A stretch of DNA of 64,000 nucleotides from contig NZ_FOSV01000001.1 of assembly GCF_900114375.1 (NCBI RefSeq), forward strand, positions 426,600-490,599, given 5' to 3'. The translations under genes and the position numbers were made by a program. Source of the stretch: Methylorubrum salsuginis. Lineage in GTDB: Bacteria; Pseudomonadota; Alphaproteobacteria; Rhizobiales; Beijerinckiaceae. The notes under the pieces were generated by a model. That model saw only the letters and a list, made by a program, of their open reading frames with translations, did not search any database and was not told where the DNA came from. Below are positions 1 to 8,636 of this stretch, one piece after another (position 1 is the stretch's first letter; each line of letters starts with the position of its first letter).

Positions 1-876
1 GACCGTGAGGTTGAGAAGGGCGTTCTCGAGCTGGTTCGGATCGATGCGCAGCGGCGGCAGCCCCGGCGCCAGATCGGTCTCCAGCCGGATCTTGGCGCCG
101 ATGGTCCCGCGCAGGAGTTCGGCGAAGGAGCCGATCAGCGCGTTCACGTCGGTGCTCACCGGCGAGAGCGGGTGCTTGCGGGCAAACGCCAGCAGCTTGT
201 GGGTGACGGAGGCCGCCCGCTCCGAGCCGCGCATGGCGTCGCGCAGCGGCTTCAGCAGCGGGCTGTCGGCGGGCAGGTGGCGCTCGACCCGGTCGAGGTT
301 GAGCAGCACCACGTTGAGCAGGTTGTTGAAGTCGTGCGCCACGCCGCCGGTGAGTTGGCCCACGGCTTCCATCTTCTGCGACTGGCGCAGCAGCGCCTCG
401 GTGCGCTGGCGCTCCTCGTTGGCCTGTTTCAAGGCGGCGAGCGCTTGGTCGCGCTCGGTAATGCGGGCGCGCAATTCCTCGTTGGCCCGGCGCAGCTGCG
501 TCGGCGAAGGCAGGCTCAGCGCCCGGGGCATCAGGTACCACAGGGCCAGCGAGGTGCCGATCGAGGCCGCGGCGGTGACGATCTTGACCATCGCCTCCAG
601 CCCGTAATCCGGCACGTAGAGCGTCCAGATCGCCATCAGGTGCGTGGCGCCGCAGGCGGTGATGAACACCGCGAACGACCAGAACACCCAGCCGAACACC
701 ACGTCGCGGCGGCGGGAGACGAAGGTGGCGAGCGCCACCGGAATCGAGAAATAGGCGAGCGCGATCAGCAGGTCGGTGACGATGTGCGTCCAGATCAGCT
801 CCGGCCGCCACAGCAGGCAGATGCCGTGGGGCGAGAGGTTTTCCACCTCCCAGAGTCGCCGCAGACCGTCGAGCAT
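1..876 (-). CDS. Ethylene-receptor-like sensor histidine kinase (3' end cut by window)
   Basis: The gene starts with ATG at 876 and reads without a stop to the window edge, so 292 residues are visible. The first ~120 residues hold three predicted membrane helices that match the ethylene-binding domain of plant ETR1. D35, Y42, I45, P46, I72, C75 and H79 fall at the ETR1 positions D25, Y32, I35, P36, I62, C65 and H69, a constant offset of 10. The copper-ligand block reads CGATH. A coiled linker and a HisKA domain follow, with the phospho-acceptor box AHDFNN, and then the start of the ATPase domain. The likely role is a membrane sensor that autophosphorylates on His; ethylene as ligand is an inference. 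The catalytic domain, and any receiver domain, lie outside the window. Confidence 0.88.
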   Translation of the reverse strand, partial: MLDGLRRLWEVENLSPHGICLLWRPELIWTHIVTDLLIALAYFSIPVALATFVSRRRDVVFGWVFWSFAVFITACGATHLMAIWTLYVPDYGLEAMVKIVTAAASIGTSLALWYLMPRALSLPSPTQLRRANEELRARITERDQALAALKQANEERQRTEALLRQSQKMEAVGQLTGGVAHDFNNLLNVVLLNLDRVERHLPADSPLLKPLRDAMRGSERAASVTHKLLAFARKHPLSPVSTDVNALIGSFAELLRGTIGAKIRLETDLAPGLPPLRIDPNQLENALLNLTV

Positions 877-896
877 CGGACCCTTTCCGCCGCTGG

Positions 897-944
897 AGCA
901 TCGTTCCGAAGGGAGACCGCCGGCCTTCGGAAAAAGACGATGCC
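897..944. repeat. Short copy of GCATCGTCC/GATGC palindromic element
   Basis: A partial member of the family seen in fuller form at 3567-3663, 39604-39706 and 44126-44227. It begins AGCATCGTTCCGAAGG and ends CTTCGGAAAAAGACGATGC, so CCGAAGG/CCTTCGG and GCATCG/CGATGC form a nested stem. It lies in the leader of the upstream kinase gene. Confidence 0.6.
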
Positions 945-1271
945 GAAACAAGGGCGTGAACCGCGCCAGCTCATTGGTGCCGCGCTCGGACACGGTTGAC
1001 AATCCCGCCCGACCTCACAGTCGCGGCACGGCGCGACAGGATCGACCCGGCTTTTACCAAGCGGCACGGAACAGGACCGATGGTCCTGTTCCGTGGGTCC
1101 GGCGGACGCCCGCCGCCCCGCCGTCGCGGGGGCGATCGGCGATGAGGCAGGATCATCGCCGATGGGTATTATTGGAGGCGCCCGCCCTGCGCGGCGACGC
1201 CTTGCGTCGATCGATTAAGGGTTGCTTAACCATGAAGGCCCCACATCGAGCGGGAATCGAGGGGTAGCGCG
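945..1271. other. Intergenic region between divergent genes
   Basis: This stretch separates the minus-strand kinase from the plus-strand ligase-like gene and should hold both promoters. Apart from the repeat at 1059-1167 I see no gene. A lower-GC part around 1165-1240 is the most promoter-like. Confidence 0.5.
1059..1167. repeat. 109-nt dispersed intergenic repeat, copy 1
   Basis: This copy is about 90% identical, without gaps, to 16904-17012. It contains a hairpin with arms GGAACAGGACC and GGTCCTGTTCC around GAT. A second hairpin has arms CGGCGATGA and TCATCGCCG. The conserved length and paired arms suggest a small non-autonomous element or a structured RNA; no coding capacity is evident. 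Confidence 0.75.
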
Positions 1272-2630
1272 GTGTCGGCGCATCGGGCGATCACGCAGGA
1301 ACCAGTGTCCGGGGAGGCCGTCGCGTCGGCCGCGCCGAGCGTGCCGCTTCGCCGGATCGGGCTCGGCAGCCTGCTGGCGGCCACGGCCCGGCACCATCCC
1401 GACCGGATCGCGGTGATCGATCCCGCCGACAAGCCGGCCTGGAGCGGACGGCCCGCCATCACCTGGACCTACGCGGCCGCCGCCGAGATCGTCGAGCGCC
1501 TCGCCCGGGGCCTGCGCGGCTGGCGCCTTCCGGCGGGCAGCCGCATCGGCCTGTGCCTGCCGGGCTCGGCCGAGAGCGTTCTGGCCATCCTCGCGGTCGA
1601 GGCCGCGGGCCACGTCGCCGTGATGCTGCCGGTCTCCTGGGACGAGGAGCGCCTGCTCACGGCCGCCCAGGGCGTGGGCCTTTCCGCGGTGCTGACCCAG
1701 GCGCGCCTCGGCGGCGCCGCGCCGGCCGAGCGGCTCTGCACCGTGGCGATGCGCTACTTCGGGCTGCGTTACCTCGCCGCTTTCGGCCCCGACGTGCCCG
1801 ACGGGGTGATCAACCTCGACCGCTTCGTCCTCGACGGCCCGGCCGGGCCCGCCCCTGAGCGCCCGCCCGCGCCTGCCGGCCTCGTCACCTTCGCAGGCGG
1901 CGACCCGGATCGCCCCGTCTTCCGCAGCGGCGAGGCGCTGATCGCCGCCGCCGCCGCCCATCTGGTGGCCGCCCGCGTCGCGCCGGGCGAGCGCATCCTC
2001 AGCCTGCTCGGCCCGCACGATCTGCGCGGCCTCGCCACCGGGCTCGCCGCCGCCATCGTGGCCGGGGCCACGCTGGAGGTGCTGCCGCTGTTCGACGGCG
2101 CCGCCTTCGCGAACGCCTTGCGGCGTCCCGGCCCGACCCATCTCGTCGCCCCGGCCTTTCTCGAGAACAACCTCGCCGGCCGCGACCTGCCGCCGGCGCT
2201 GCGCTCGGCCACCTTCGTCCACCGGGCGCCCGCGCGCCTGCCGAGCCGCAGCCGGGCGCCGGGCGGTCCCCAGGCCCTGCGCCTCGAGACGGTGATCGAC
2301 ACCCTTGCCTTCGACGAGACCGCCCTGCTCTCGGGCCGGCGCGGCGCGGCTGGCGACCTCTCGCAGGTTCTCGGCCGGCCCGAGCGGCTTGCCCTGCCCG
2401 CGGGCCTGATGGAGATGCGGCACGGCGCGGATGCGCGAATCACGTTCCGCGGCCAGGCGTGCAGTGCCGCGGCGCTGCAACGGGGCGTGCCCCGCAGCGC
2501 AACCACGGGCGAGTGGCTCGAGACCCCCTACGCCGCGATCCTGTTCGCGGGCCTTGCCACCGGCGTGGACGTGGCGGCCCTGCGCGTCGAGGCCGGGCCA
2601 CCGGACACGACTTTTTTTGCGTCCGCGTGA
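1272..2630 (+). CDS. Degenerate AMP-dependent synthetase/ligase-like protein (ANL superfamily)
   Basis: A 452-residue protein starting with GTG. The N-terminal half resembles ANL enzymes: a helix near HPDRIAVID, then WTYAAAAEIVERLARGLRGW, then RIGLCLPGSAESVLAILA. The adenylate-binding P-loop that should follow (TSGTTGxPK type) is replaced around residue 210 by FAGGDPDRP. The YGxTE block and the C-terminal lysine domain are not recognisable, and the protein is shorter than the usual 500-550 residues. It probably cannot activate a carboxylate and may be a structural or regulatory relative. It appears to be transcribed alone. Confidence 0.6.
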   Translation: MSAHRAITQEPVSGEAVASAAPSVPLRRIGLGSLLAATARHHPDRIAVIDPADKPAWSGRPAITWTYAAAAEIVERLARGLRGWRLPAGSRIGLCLPGSAESVLAILAVEAAGHVAVMLPVSWDEERLLTAAQGVGLSAVLTQARLGGAAPAERLCTVAMRYFGLRYLAAFGPDVPDGVINLDRFVLDGPAGPAPERPPAPAGLVTFAGGDPDRPVFRSGEALIAAAAAHLVAARVAPGERILSLLGPHDLRGLATGLAAAIVAGATLEVLPLFDGAAFANALRRPGPTHLVAPAFLENNLAGRDLPPALRSATFVHRAPARLPSRSRAPGGPQALRLETVIDTLAFDETALLSGRRGAAGDLSQVLGRPERLALPAGLMEMRHGADARITFRGQACSAAALQRGVPRSATTGEWLETPYAAILFAGLATGVDVAALRVEAGPPDTTFFASA

Positions 2631-2889
2631 CGAGGGCCTTTCACCCGCCCCGGCGCCGGGGGAAAGGCCGAGCCGCTAACGCTGGAAATCAAACGAAAAC
2701 AACGACTTGTCGTCGCCTCGCGACGGGATGGCCCCCCCGAGGCCGGATGCTGCGGCGCAGTTCACGCCCACTTCATCCCGGCCCTTCTACGGTCCCTGCG
2801 TCTGCATGGTCGGCGAACCAATCGTGACCGTGCGGGTTATCGTCGGTGCCTCTTCACACGAGGTGCGACATGGGATAACGCTGAAGCTT

Positions 2890-3231
2890 ATGGGTGCGCT
2901 GCAACAAGTGCTCGTCGTCGATGATGGCCATCGGGCCATCGACCGCTCTCTCGCTGCCGACCTCGCGGGGCTCGGTTATGCGAGCGTCACCGCTTCGATC
3001 GAAGCCGCCGACGACGTGTTGGCGGTGATCGCCCGCCCGGCCGCGATCCTGTTCCAGCTCTCCCGCGGCGCCAGTCCCGAGATCGCCGCGCTGGCCGCGC
3101 GCCTGCGCGAGCAGATGCGCGCCGGCGGCATCCCGGTGATCGACATGGACGATGCGGGGCCCCGCCCCGGCGCGCCGGTCGATCTCAAGAGCCGGATCGG
3201 GCCTTACGTGCTCAACGAGCCGGACTTGTAG
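2890..3231 (+). CDS. Receiver-domain-like protein lacking the phosphorylation aspartate
   Basis: The ATG at 2890 gives 113 residues; the frame stays open further upstream to 2707, but the homology begins here. The start VLVVDDGHRAIDRSL resembles the acidic pocket of response regulators. Where the phospho-accepting Asp is expected the sequence reads AAILFQLSRG, so the acceptor is missing. No output domain follows. It may be an atypical, phosphorylation-independent receiver. No strong Shine-Dalgarno precedes 2890, so the start is uncertain. A rho-independent terminator lies 27 nt downstream. Confidence 0.55.
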   Translation: MGALQQVLVVDDGHRAIDRSLAADLAGLGYASVTASIEAADDVLAVIARPAAILFQLSRGASPEIAALAARLREQMRAGGIPVIDMDDAGPRPGAPVDLKSRIGPYVLNEPDL

Positions 3232-3257
3232 GCGCGTCCCGTAACGGGACGGTGACG

Positions 3258-3282
3258 GGCGGGCCGAGGGCCCGCCTTTTTT
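3258..3282 (+). terminator. Rho-independent terminator
   Basis: A perfect 8-bp stem GGCGGGCC/GGCCCGCC around a GAG loop is followed directly by six T. It ends the receiver-like gene. Confidence 0.85.
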
Positions 3283-3351
3283 GTCATAGGGACATCTTCG
3301 TCGCGGCGTCGGCCCGGAACGGCCGACGGCGCGTCGGAGAAAGCCGGTGCG

Positions 3352-3549
3352 TCAGGGCGCGGGGCTGATCTCGCTCTCGCGCACCGCCCGCTCGGCCGTG
3401 CCGGAGCGCATGCGGTAGGACGGCTCGCCGGTCGGGTCGTCGGGCATCAGCCGGACGATCTCGCCGACCTCGCCGAAGCCGAGGCGCTCGTCGGTCTGGT
3501 GCGTCCGGTTGCGGCGGACGCGCTGGCCGATCTTGAACTTGTGGGACAT
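3352..3549 (-). CDS. Small hypothetical protein (65 aa)
   Basis: The protein begins MSHKFKIGQRVRRNRTHQTD and has a basic N-terminus. GFGEVGEIVRLMPDD, followed by GEPSYRMRSG, looks like a small SH3-like or KOW-type barrel. The ATG at 3549 is chosen because the frame farther upstream runs through a palindromic repeat and is arginine/proline junk. It lies on the same strand as the DUF6481 and cold-shock genes. Function unknown. Confidence 0.65.
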   Translation of the reverse strand: MSHKFKIGQRVRRNRTHQTDERLGFGEVGEIVRLMPDDPTGEPSYRMRSGTAERAVRESEISPAP

Positions 3550-3566
3550 CGGATTCTCCGGCTTCA

Positions 3567-3663
3567 GAGCATCCTCTTGGACATCGGATCCAGGGCGATG
3601 CTCTCGATCCTTGTGCCGCATCGTCCCGAAAGCCGCTCCGCACCTTTCGGGCCGATGCTCTGG
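3567..3663. repeat. GCATCGTCC/GATGC palindromic element
   Basis: The left part is bounded by AGAGCATC (3567-3574) and GATGCTCT (3597-3604). The right part runs from GCATCGTCCCGAAAG to CTTTCGGGCCGATGC. It is the same family as the elements at 897, 39604 and 44126 and resembles palindromes common between Rhizobiales genes. Confidence 0.7.
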
Positions 3664-3677
3664 GCGCGGAAGGAGTC

Positions 3678-3700
3678 CGCGGGTCGGCAACCGACCCGCG
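3678..3700 (-). terminator. Hairpin downstream of the DUF6481 gene
   Basis: A perfect 10-bp stem, CGCGGGTCGG/CCGACCCGCG with loop CAA, lies 13 nt past the stop of the minus-strand gene. There is no T tract, so it may stabilise or pause rather than terminate intrinsically. Confidence 0.5.
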
Positions 3701-3712
3701 AAGCGGGCGCGT

Positions 3713-4081
3713 TCAGCGCCGCAGCTTGATCTTGGCTTTGCGGGCGGCGTAGCGCGCGTCGCGCTCTTCCTTCTGCTTGGCCTGGGCGAGGCGGGCGCGC
3801 TCGGCGGCGGCCTCGATCTCGGCGGCCTTGCGGGCCTCTTCCGCCGCGCGCTCGGCGGCGGCGAGGGCCTCCAGCCGCTCGGCCTCCAGGCGCCGTTGCA
3901 GTTCGCGCTCCTGGGCGCGCTCCTCGCGGGCGGCGGCGATGGCGCGGCGCTCGGCCTGACGGGCCAGCACGGCCGGATCATCGCCGGCGGGGCGGGCGCG
4001 GAAGCGGTTCAGCATCGCCTCACGGGCGGAGGCCGAATTCTGGCGGCGGTCGTCGAACGAGTTCTGCTTGGCGAAGCTCAC
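3713..4081 (-). CDS. DUF6481 family protein
   Basis: A 122-residue, very highly charged protein. After MSFAKQNSFDDRRQNS and an AMLNRF segment, residues ~40-122 form one long Ala/Glu/Arg helix, probably a coiled coil, ending in a lysine/arginine tail. The pattern matches DUF6481 proteins, which in alphaproteobacteria often sit next to cold-shock genes. That is the case here, with the cold-shock gene 98 nt upstream on the same strand. Cytoplasmic; no known reaction. Confidence 0.7.
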   Translation of the reverse strand: MSFAKQNSFDDRRQNSASAREAMLNRFRARPAGDDPAVLARQAERRAIAAAREERAQERELQRRLEAERLEALAAAERAAEEARKAAEIEAAAERARLAQAKQKEERDARYAARKAKIKLRR

Positions 4082-4132
4082 GTAGATTCCTTGAACGGGC
4101 CGGACTCGGGATGAGACCCGGCGAAAACGCGT

Positions 4133-4158
4133 GAAGCCGCCCCGGGCGGAGCGGCTTC
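4133..4158 (-). terminator. Hairpin terminator after the cold-shock gene
   Basis: Arms GAAGCCGC (4133-4140) and GCGGCTTC (4151-4158) lie 22 nt past the cspA stop. Read on the minus strand they are followed by a short T-containing stretch. Probably an attenuator between cspA and the DUF6481 gene. Confidence 0.5.
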
Positions 4159-4179
4159 GACATCAGCGGGAAACGCGGA

Positions 4180-4389
4180 TCAGGCGACCTGAAGCTGGCC
4201 GGCCGACTGCTTGCCGGAGCGGCGATCGGTCTCCATCACGAAGGAGACCTTCTGGCCCTCGGCGAGCCCGCGCAGGCCGGCGCGCTCGACGGCGGAGATG
4301 TGCACGAACACGTCCTTCGAGCCGTCCTCCGGCTGGATGAAGCCGAAGCCCTTCTGATCGTTGAACCACTTGACGGTACCGGTCTGCAT
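4180..4389 (-). CDS. cspA: Cold-shock protein, CspA family
   Basis: A 69-residue single cold-shock domain. RNP1 is KGFGFI and RNP2 is VFVHISAV. It binds single-stranded RNA and DNA as an RNA chaperone. The start [12 protein letters not shown] is canonical and AAGGACC precedes the ATG. About 200 nt of lower-GC leader lies upstream (4390-4600), consistent with the long structured 5' UTR of cold-shock mRNAs; I infer regulation by that leader. Several csp paralogues are usual, so the gene symbol is a family name. Confidence 0.92.
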   Translation of the reverse strand: MQTGTVKWFNDQKGFGFIQPEDGSKDVFVHISAVERAGLRGLAEGQKVSFVMETDRRSGKQSAGQLQVA

Positions 4390-4765
4390 GGAAGGTCCTT
4401 GTCTCCGCAGGATGTAGGCAGTGAGCCCCTGCGCCTCGTGGCGCCGGGCCCATACAGATCACCGATGACGAAGGAAAAAGAGAACCGCCCTGCGGAGGCG
4501 TCACGGCCCAGAGAATCCGGCCTCGTATCGATGGTGAGAACCATGCGCCTCAAACGAGAATTTAGCAAGGCGCGATTTTTATTGGCTGATTTTTGAGAAG
4601 AATCGTCGAGCGAGATGCGCCGTTCGCGATCTTATCTTTTTGTCATTGTTGGCGGTCGTTTGGAGGGCCGGCCTCGCGCCGTTTCGGTGCGTGGCGAGGG
4701 CGAGCGGCCCGCCGCCGTCATCGCGAGCGTCAGCGACTCGATCCGGCGATGTCGGACGAGCCGCC
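4390..4765. other. cspA leader and mfd 3' region; no gene seen
   Basis: From 4390 to ~4620 lies the upstream region of cspA with several AT-rich patches, such as GCTAAATTCTCG read on the minus strand. From ~4620 to 4765 is the region just past the mfd stop. I find no convincing reading frame or hairpin with a T tract. Confidence 0.4.
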
Positions 4766-7700
4766 TCACGCCGCCTTCTTCTTCCCCCGGCCCGCGATCG
4801 TCACCAGTCCGCGCATGATCTGCGTCGTCACCTTCAGGCGCTCGGGGATGGTGTCGAGTTCGCGGATGAAGACCACGCTCATGTCGGGGCGGACCTTGGC
4901 GAAGGAGCCCTGCTCCACCACCATGGCGGCGAGCCCCTGCGGGTTGGCGAAGGATTTGTCGCGGAAGTGGACGACGACGCCCTTCGGGCCGGCTTCCACC
5001 TTCTCGACGTTGGCGTCGCGGCACAGGATCTTGATCGTCACGATCTTGAGGAGCTGCTCCACCTCCGGCGGCAGCGGGCCGAAGCGGTCGATCAGTTCGG
5101 CCCCGAAGCTCTCCATCTCGGCGTCGTTCTCGAGGGTCGAGAGGCGGCGGTAGAGGCCGAGCCGCACCGTCAGGTCCTCGACATAGTCCTCGGGGATGGT
5201 GACGGGGGCACCGAGCGCGATGGTGGGCGACCACGCTTCCGCTTCCGGCTCGGTGATGCCGGCCTTGAGCGCGGTGACGGCGTCCTCCAGCATCTGCTGG
5301 TAGAGTTCGTAGCCCACTTCCTTGATGTGGCCGGACTGGGCATCGCCCAGAAGGTTGCCGGCGCCGCGGATGTCGAGGTCGTGGGAGGCGAGCTGGAAGC
5401 CGGCGCCGAGCGTGTCGAGGCTCTGCAGGACCTTGAGACGCTGCTCGGCCTGGGCGGTGAGCTGCCGGTTGGCCGGCGTCGTGAACAGGGCGTAGGCCCG
5501 CGCCTTGGAGCGACCGACGCGGCCGCGCAGCTGATAGAGCGCGGCCAGACCGAACATGTCGGCGCGGTGGACGATGAGCGTGTTGGCGGTCGGGATGTCG
5601 AGGCCGGATTCGACGATCGTGGTCGAGAGCAGCACATCGTACTTGCCCTCGTAGAAGGCCGTCATGACGTCCTCCAGCTGCCCCGCCGCCATCTGGCCGT
5701 GGGCGACCGCGACCGTGGTCTCGGGCATCTCGGTGTCGAGGAAGCGTTTGACCTCCGCCAGATCCTCGATGCGCGGGACGACGTAGAACGACTGGCCGCC
5801 GCGGTAGCGCTCGCGCAGCAGGGCCTCGCGGATCAGCAGGGGATCGAACGGGGTGACGAAGGTGCGCACCGCGAGGCGATCGACCGGCGGCGTGGCGATG
5901 ATCGAGAGTTCGCGCACCCCCGTCATGGCGAGCTGCAGCGTGCGCGGGATCGGGGTGGCCGAGAGCGTCAGCACGTGCACGTCGGCCTGGAGCGCCTTCA
6001 GCCGCTCCTTGTGGGCCACGCCGAAATGCTGCTCCTCGTCGACGATGATGAGGCCGAGATCCTTGAACGCGACGTTCTTGGCCAAGAGCGCGTGGGTGCC
6101 GACCACGATGTCGACCTTGCCCTCGCTGAGCCCCGCTCGGTTCTGGCGCTGATCGCCCGCCGAGACGAAGCGCGAGAGCTGGGCGATGTTGATCGGCAGG
6201 CCTTTGAAGCGCTCGACGAAGGTGCGGTAGTGTTGGCGCGCGAGCAGCGTGGTGGGCACCACCACCGCGACCTGCTTGCCGGAGATCGCGGCGGCGAAGG
6301 CCGCGCGGAGCGCCACCTCGGTCTTGCCGAAGCCGACATCGCCGCAGACGAGGCGGTCCATCGGGCGGCCGGCATTGAGGTCGTCCAGCACCGCGTCGAT
6401 GGCGTTGGCCTGGTCCTCGGTCTCCTGAAAGGCGAAGCGGGCGGCGAATTCCTCGTAGAGGCCCTCCGGCGCCTTGAGCGCGGGGGCGGGCTTCACGAAG
6501 CGGGCGGCGGCGACCTTGATGAGCTCGCCCGCCATCTCGAGGATGCGGCGCTTCATCTTGGCCTTGCGGGCCTGCCACGCCCCGCCGCCGAGGCGGTCCA
6601 GCGCCACCTCCGAATCCTCCGAGCCGTAGCGGGTCAGGAGTTCGATGTTCTCGACCGGCAAGAGCAGCAGGCCGCCGGTATATTGCAGTTCCAGGCAATC
6701 GTGCGGGGCGCCCGCTGCCGTCACGGTCTTGAGGCCGACGAAGCGGCCGATGCCGTGATCGGAATGGACCACGAGGTCGCCGGGCTGGAGCGCCTGGACT
6801 TCCAGGATGATGTCCTGGGGCCGCTTGGACTTGCGCTTCTGGCGCACCAGCCGGTCGCCCAGGATGTCGCCCTCGGCGATGACGGCGAGCCGGTCGATGG
6901 TGAAGCCGGATTCCAGCCCCCAGACTGCCACCGCCACGTCGGTGCCGCGCTTGAGCGCATTCACCGCCGTCAGCGTGTTGATCTCCATCGGCTTCTTGAG
7001 GCCGTGGTCGGAGAGCACGCCGCAGAGCCGGTCGCGCGAGCCGTCGGACCACGATCCCAGGATCACGTGATGCCCGGATTCTTGGAGGTCGCGGATATGG
7101 GCCACCGCGGCGTCGAACACGCTGGCGGCCTCGTCCGCCCGCTCGGGGGCGAAGCTTCTTCCGGCTTTCGCGCCGCAATCGATGATCGCCCGCTCGTCGG
7201 AATCCGGCTGGGCGAAGGGCGTCAGGCGCGCGACCGCGGCGGCCTCGACCTTGGCCTTCCACTCGTTCGGCGTGAGGTAGAGCGCACGCGGCGGCAGCGG
7301 CTTGTAGGGCGCGACCCCCGATTGCGGGTTCTTCAGCGCGCTCTCGCGGGCCAGGAAATAGTCCTGGATCAGCGAGAGGCGCTCGGTCGCCGCTTCTTCC
7401 ACCTGCGCGTCGAACACCAGCGGCACGTCGCCGAGGTAATCGAAGACGGTGTCCAGCTGGTCGTAGAACAGCGGCATCCAGTGTTCGAGGCCGGCATAGC
7501 GGCGGCCCTCGCTGACGGTCTCGTAGAGCCGGTCGTCGCGGGTCGCGGCGCCGAAGCTCGTCAGATAGCCCTGGCGGAAGCGCCGGATCGTCTCGGTGGT
7601 GAGCTGCACCTCGCTCATCGGCACGAGGTCGAGGGAGCGGAGTGAGCCCACGGTCCGCTGCGTCTCGGGATCGAACGCGCGAATGGTTTCTAAGGTGTCT

Positions 7701-8377
7701 CCAAAAAAATCGAGGCGGATCGGGTTCGGCAGGCCGGGCGGCGAGAGGTCCAGAATGCCGCCGCGCACGGCGTATTCGCCGGTGTCCCGCACGGTGCCGG
7801 TGCGCAGGAAGCCGTTGGCCTCGACCCAGGCCACGACCTTGTCCATCGGCACCACGTTGCCGATCGCGGCCGAGAAGGTCTCCACCGCCACCCGGGCGCG
7901 GGGCGGCACGCGCTGCACCAGGGCGTTGACCGTGGTGCAGAGGATGCGGGGTTTTTCCTCCGACGAGCGCGAGCGGGTGAGGCGCGAGAGCGCCGTCATG
8001 CGTTGCGCCGCGATGGCGCCGTTGGGGGAGACGCGGTCGTAGGGCTGGCAGTCCCAGGCCGGGAAGCTCATCGCCTCGATCTCGGGGGCGACGAATTTCA
8101 GCGCGGTCTGGAACGCGTTGGAGCGCCCCGAATCGCGGGCGACATGCACCAGCACCGCCGGGCCCTCGAACGAGCCGGACAACGCGCGGGCGAGGTCGGC
8201 GACGACGAGCGCGTCGAACCCGTCGGGCACGGAGGCCAGCGTCGGGCTGTCGCCGCGCTTCAATGCATCGAGCGCCTTGGTCAGGGGCGCGGATTTCGGC
8301 AGCGCGAACCGGGCGGTCTGCGGCTTGGGCGCGGGGACCTGGGGTTTGGCCGGGGATTTGGGCTGGGGCTTGGCCAT
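4766..8377 (-). CDS. mfd: Transcription-repair coupling factor Mfd
   Basis: A 1203-residue protein (E. coli Mfd is 1148) that removes RNA polymerase stalled at lesions and recruits UvrA. In order: a Pro/Lys-rich N-tail, the UvrB-homology region, the CarD-like RNA-polymerase-interaction domain (~525-600, LQPGDLVVHSDHGIGRFVG), and the RecG-like translocase. Walker A is GDVGFGKTE with K685, and motif II is DEEQH at 780-784. Motif VI follows (LYQLRGRVGR), then the C-terminal TRCF domain. The ATG at 8377 starts MAKPQPKSPAK. It is on the same strand as sdhE, with a palindromic repeat between them. Confidence 0.97.
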   Translation of the reverse strand: MAKPQPKSPAKPQVPAPKPQTARFALPKSAPLTKALDALKRGDSPTLASVPDGFDALVVADLARALSGSFEGPAVLVHVARDSGRSNAFQTALKFVAPEIEAMSFPAWDCQPYDRVSPNGAIAAQRMTALSRLTRSRSSEEKPRILCTTVNALVQRVPPRARVAVETFSAAIGNVVPMDKVVAWVEANGFLRTGTVRDTGEYAVRGGILDLSPPGLPNPIRLDFFGDTLETIRAFDPETQRTVGSLRSLDLVPMSEVQLTTETIRRFRQGYLTSFGAATRDDRLYETVSEGRRYAGLEHWMPLFYDQLDTVFDYLGDVPLVFDAQVEEAATERLSLIQDYFLARESALKNPQSGVAPYKPLPPRALYLTPNEWKAKVEAAAVARLTPFAQPDSDERAIIDCGAKAGRSFAPERADEAASVFDAAVAHIRDLQESGHHVILGSWSDGSRDRLCGVLSDHGLKKPMEINTLTAVNALKRGTDVAVAVWGLESGFTIDRLAVIAEGDILGDRLVRQKRKSKRPQDIILEVQALQPGDLVVHSDHGIGRFVGLKTVTAAGAPHDCLELQYTGGLLLLPVENIELLTRYGSEDSEVALDRLGGGAWQARKAKMKRRILEMAGELIKVAAARFVKPAPALKAPEGLYEEFAARFAFQETEDQANAIDAVLDDLNAGRPMDRLVCGDVGFGKTEVALRAAFAAAISGKQVAVVVPTTLLARQHYRTFVERFKGLPINIAQLSRFVSAGDQRQNRAGLSEGKVDIVVGTHALLAKNVAFKDLGLIIVDEEQHFGVAHKERLKALQADVHVLTLSATPIPRTLQLAMTGVRELSIIATPPVDRLAVRTFVTPFDPLLIREALLRERYRGGQSFYVVPRIEDLAEVKRFLDTEMPETTVAVAHGQMAAGQLEDVMTAFYEGKYDVLLSTTIVESGLDIPTANTLIVHRADMFGLAALYQLRGRVGRSKARAYALFTTPANRQLTAQAEQRLKVLQSLDTLGAGFQLASHDLDIRGAGNLLGDAQSGHIKEVGYELYQQMLEDAVTALKAGITEPEAEAWSPTIALGAPVTIPEDYVEDLTVRLGLYRRLSTLENDAEMESFGAELIDRFGPLPPEVEQLLKIVTIKILCRDANVEKVEAGPKGVVVHFRDKSFANPQGLAAMVVEQGSFAKVRPDMSVVFIRELDTIPERLKVTTQIMRGLVTIAGRGKKKAA

Positions 8378-8400
8378 CGGTCTTTTGGCAATCGGGCTGT

Positions 8401-8600
8401 GAAGAACCCTCCCCCCTCTGCGGGGGAGGGTGCCTGCGGAGCAGGCGGGAGAGGGGGCGACGCTTCCGGAACCGTCGCTCCCCTCACCCGACCCGCTTCG
8501 CGGGCCACCCTCTCCCTACCCAAGTCAGGCTTGCCTGACTTGGGCAAGTGCTTGCCGATATCGGACAAGCCCGAGATCGGGAGGGGGAGAGGGATTTGGC
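8401..8600. repeat. Mosaic palindromic repeat between mfd and sdhE
   Basis: About 200 nt of nested hairpins. It starts CCTCCCCCCTCTGCGGGGGA, carries an ACCCGCTTCGCGGG block, and holds a perfect 12-bp hairpin at 8519-8544 (CCCAAGTCAGGC/GCCTGACTTGGG, loop TT). It ends in a CAAGCCCGAGATCGGGAGGGGGAG block. A related element is at 38210-38345. No coding potential is evident. Confidence 0.65.
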
Positions 8601-8636
8601 GTGGCGCTTGATGAAGTGGGCTTCCGACGACGATGT

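Noticed and set aside
4632..7645. Very long open frames overlapping mfd on both strands (876 and 1001 codons)
   Set aside because: They are shadows caused by high GC. The products are Arg/Gly/Pro- or Gln/Asp-rich without motifs, while the mfd frame has every family motif.
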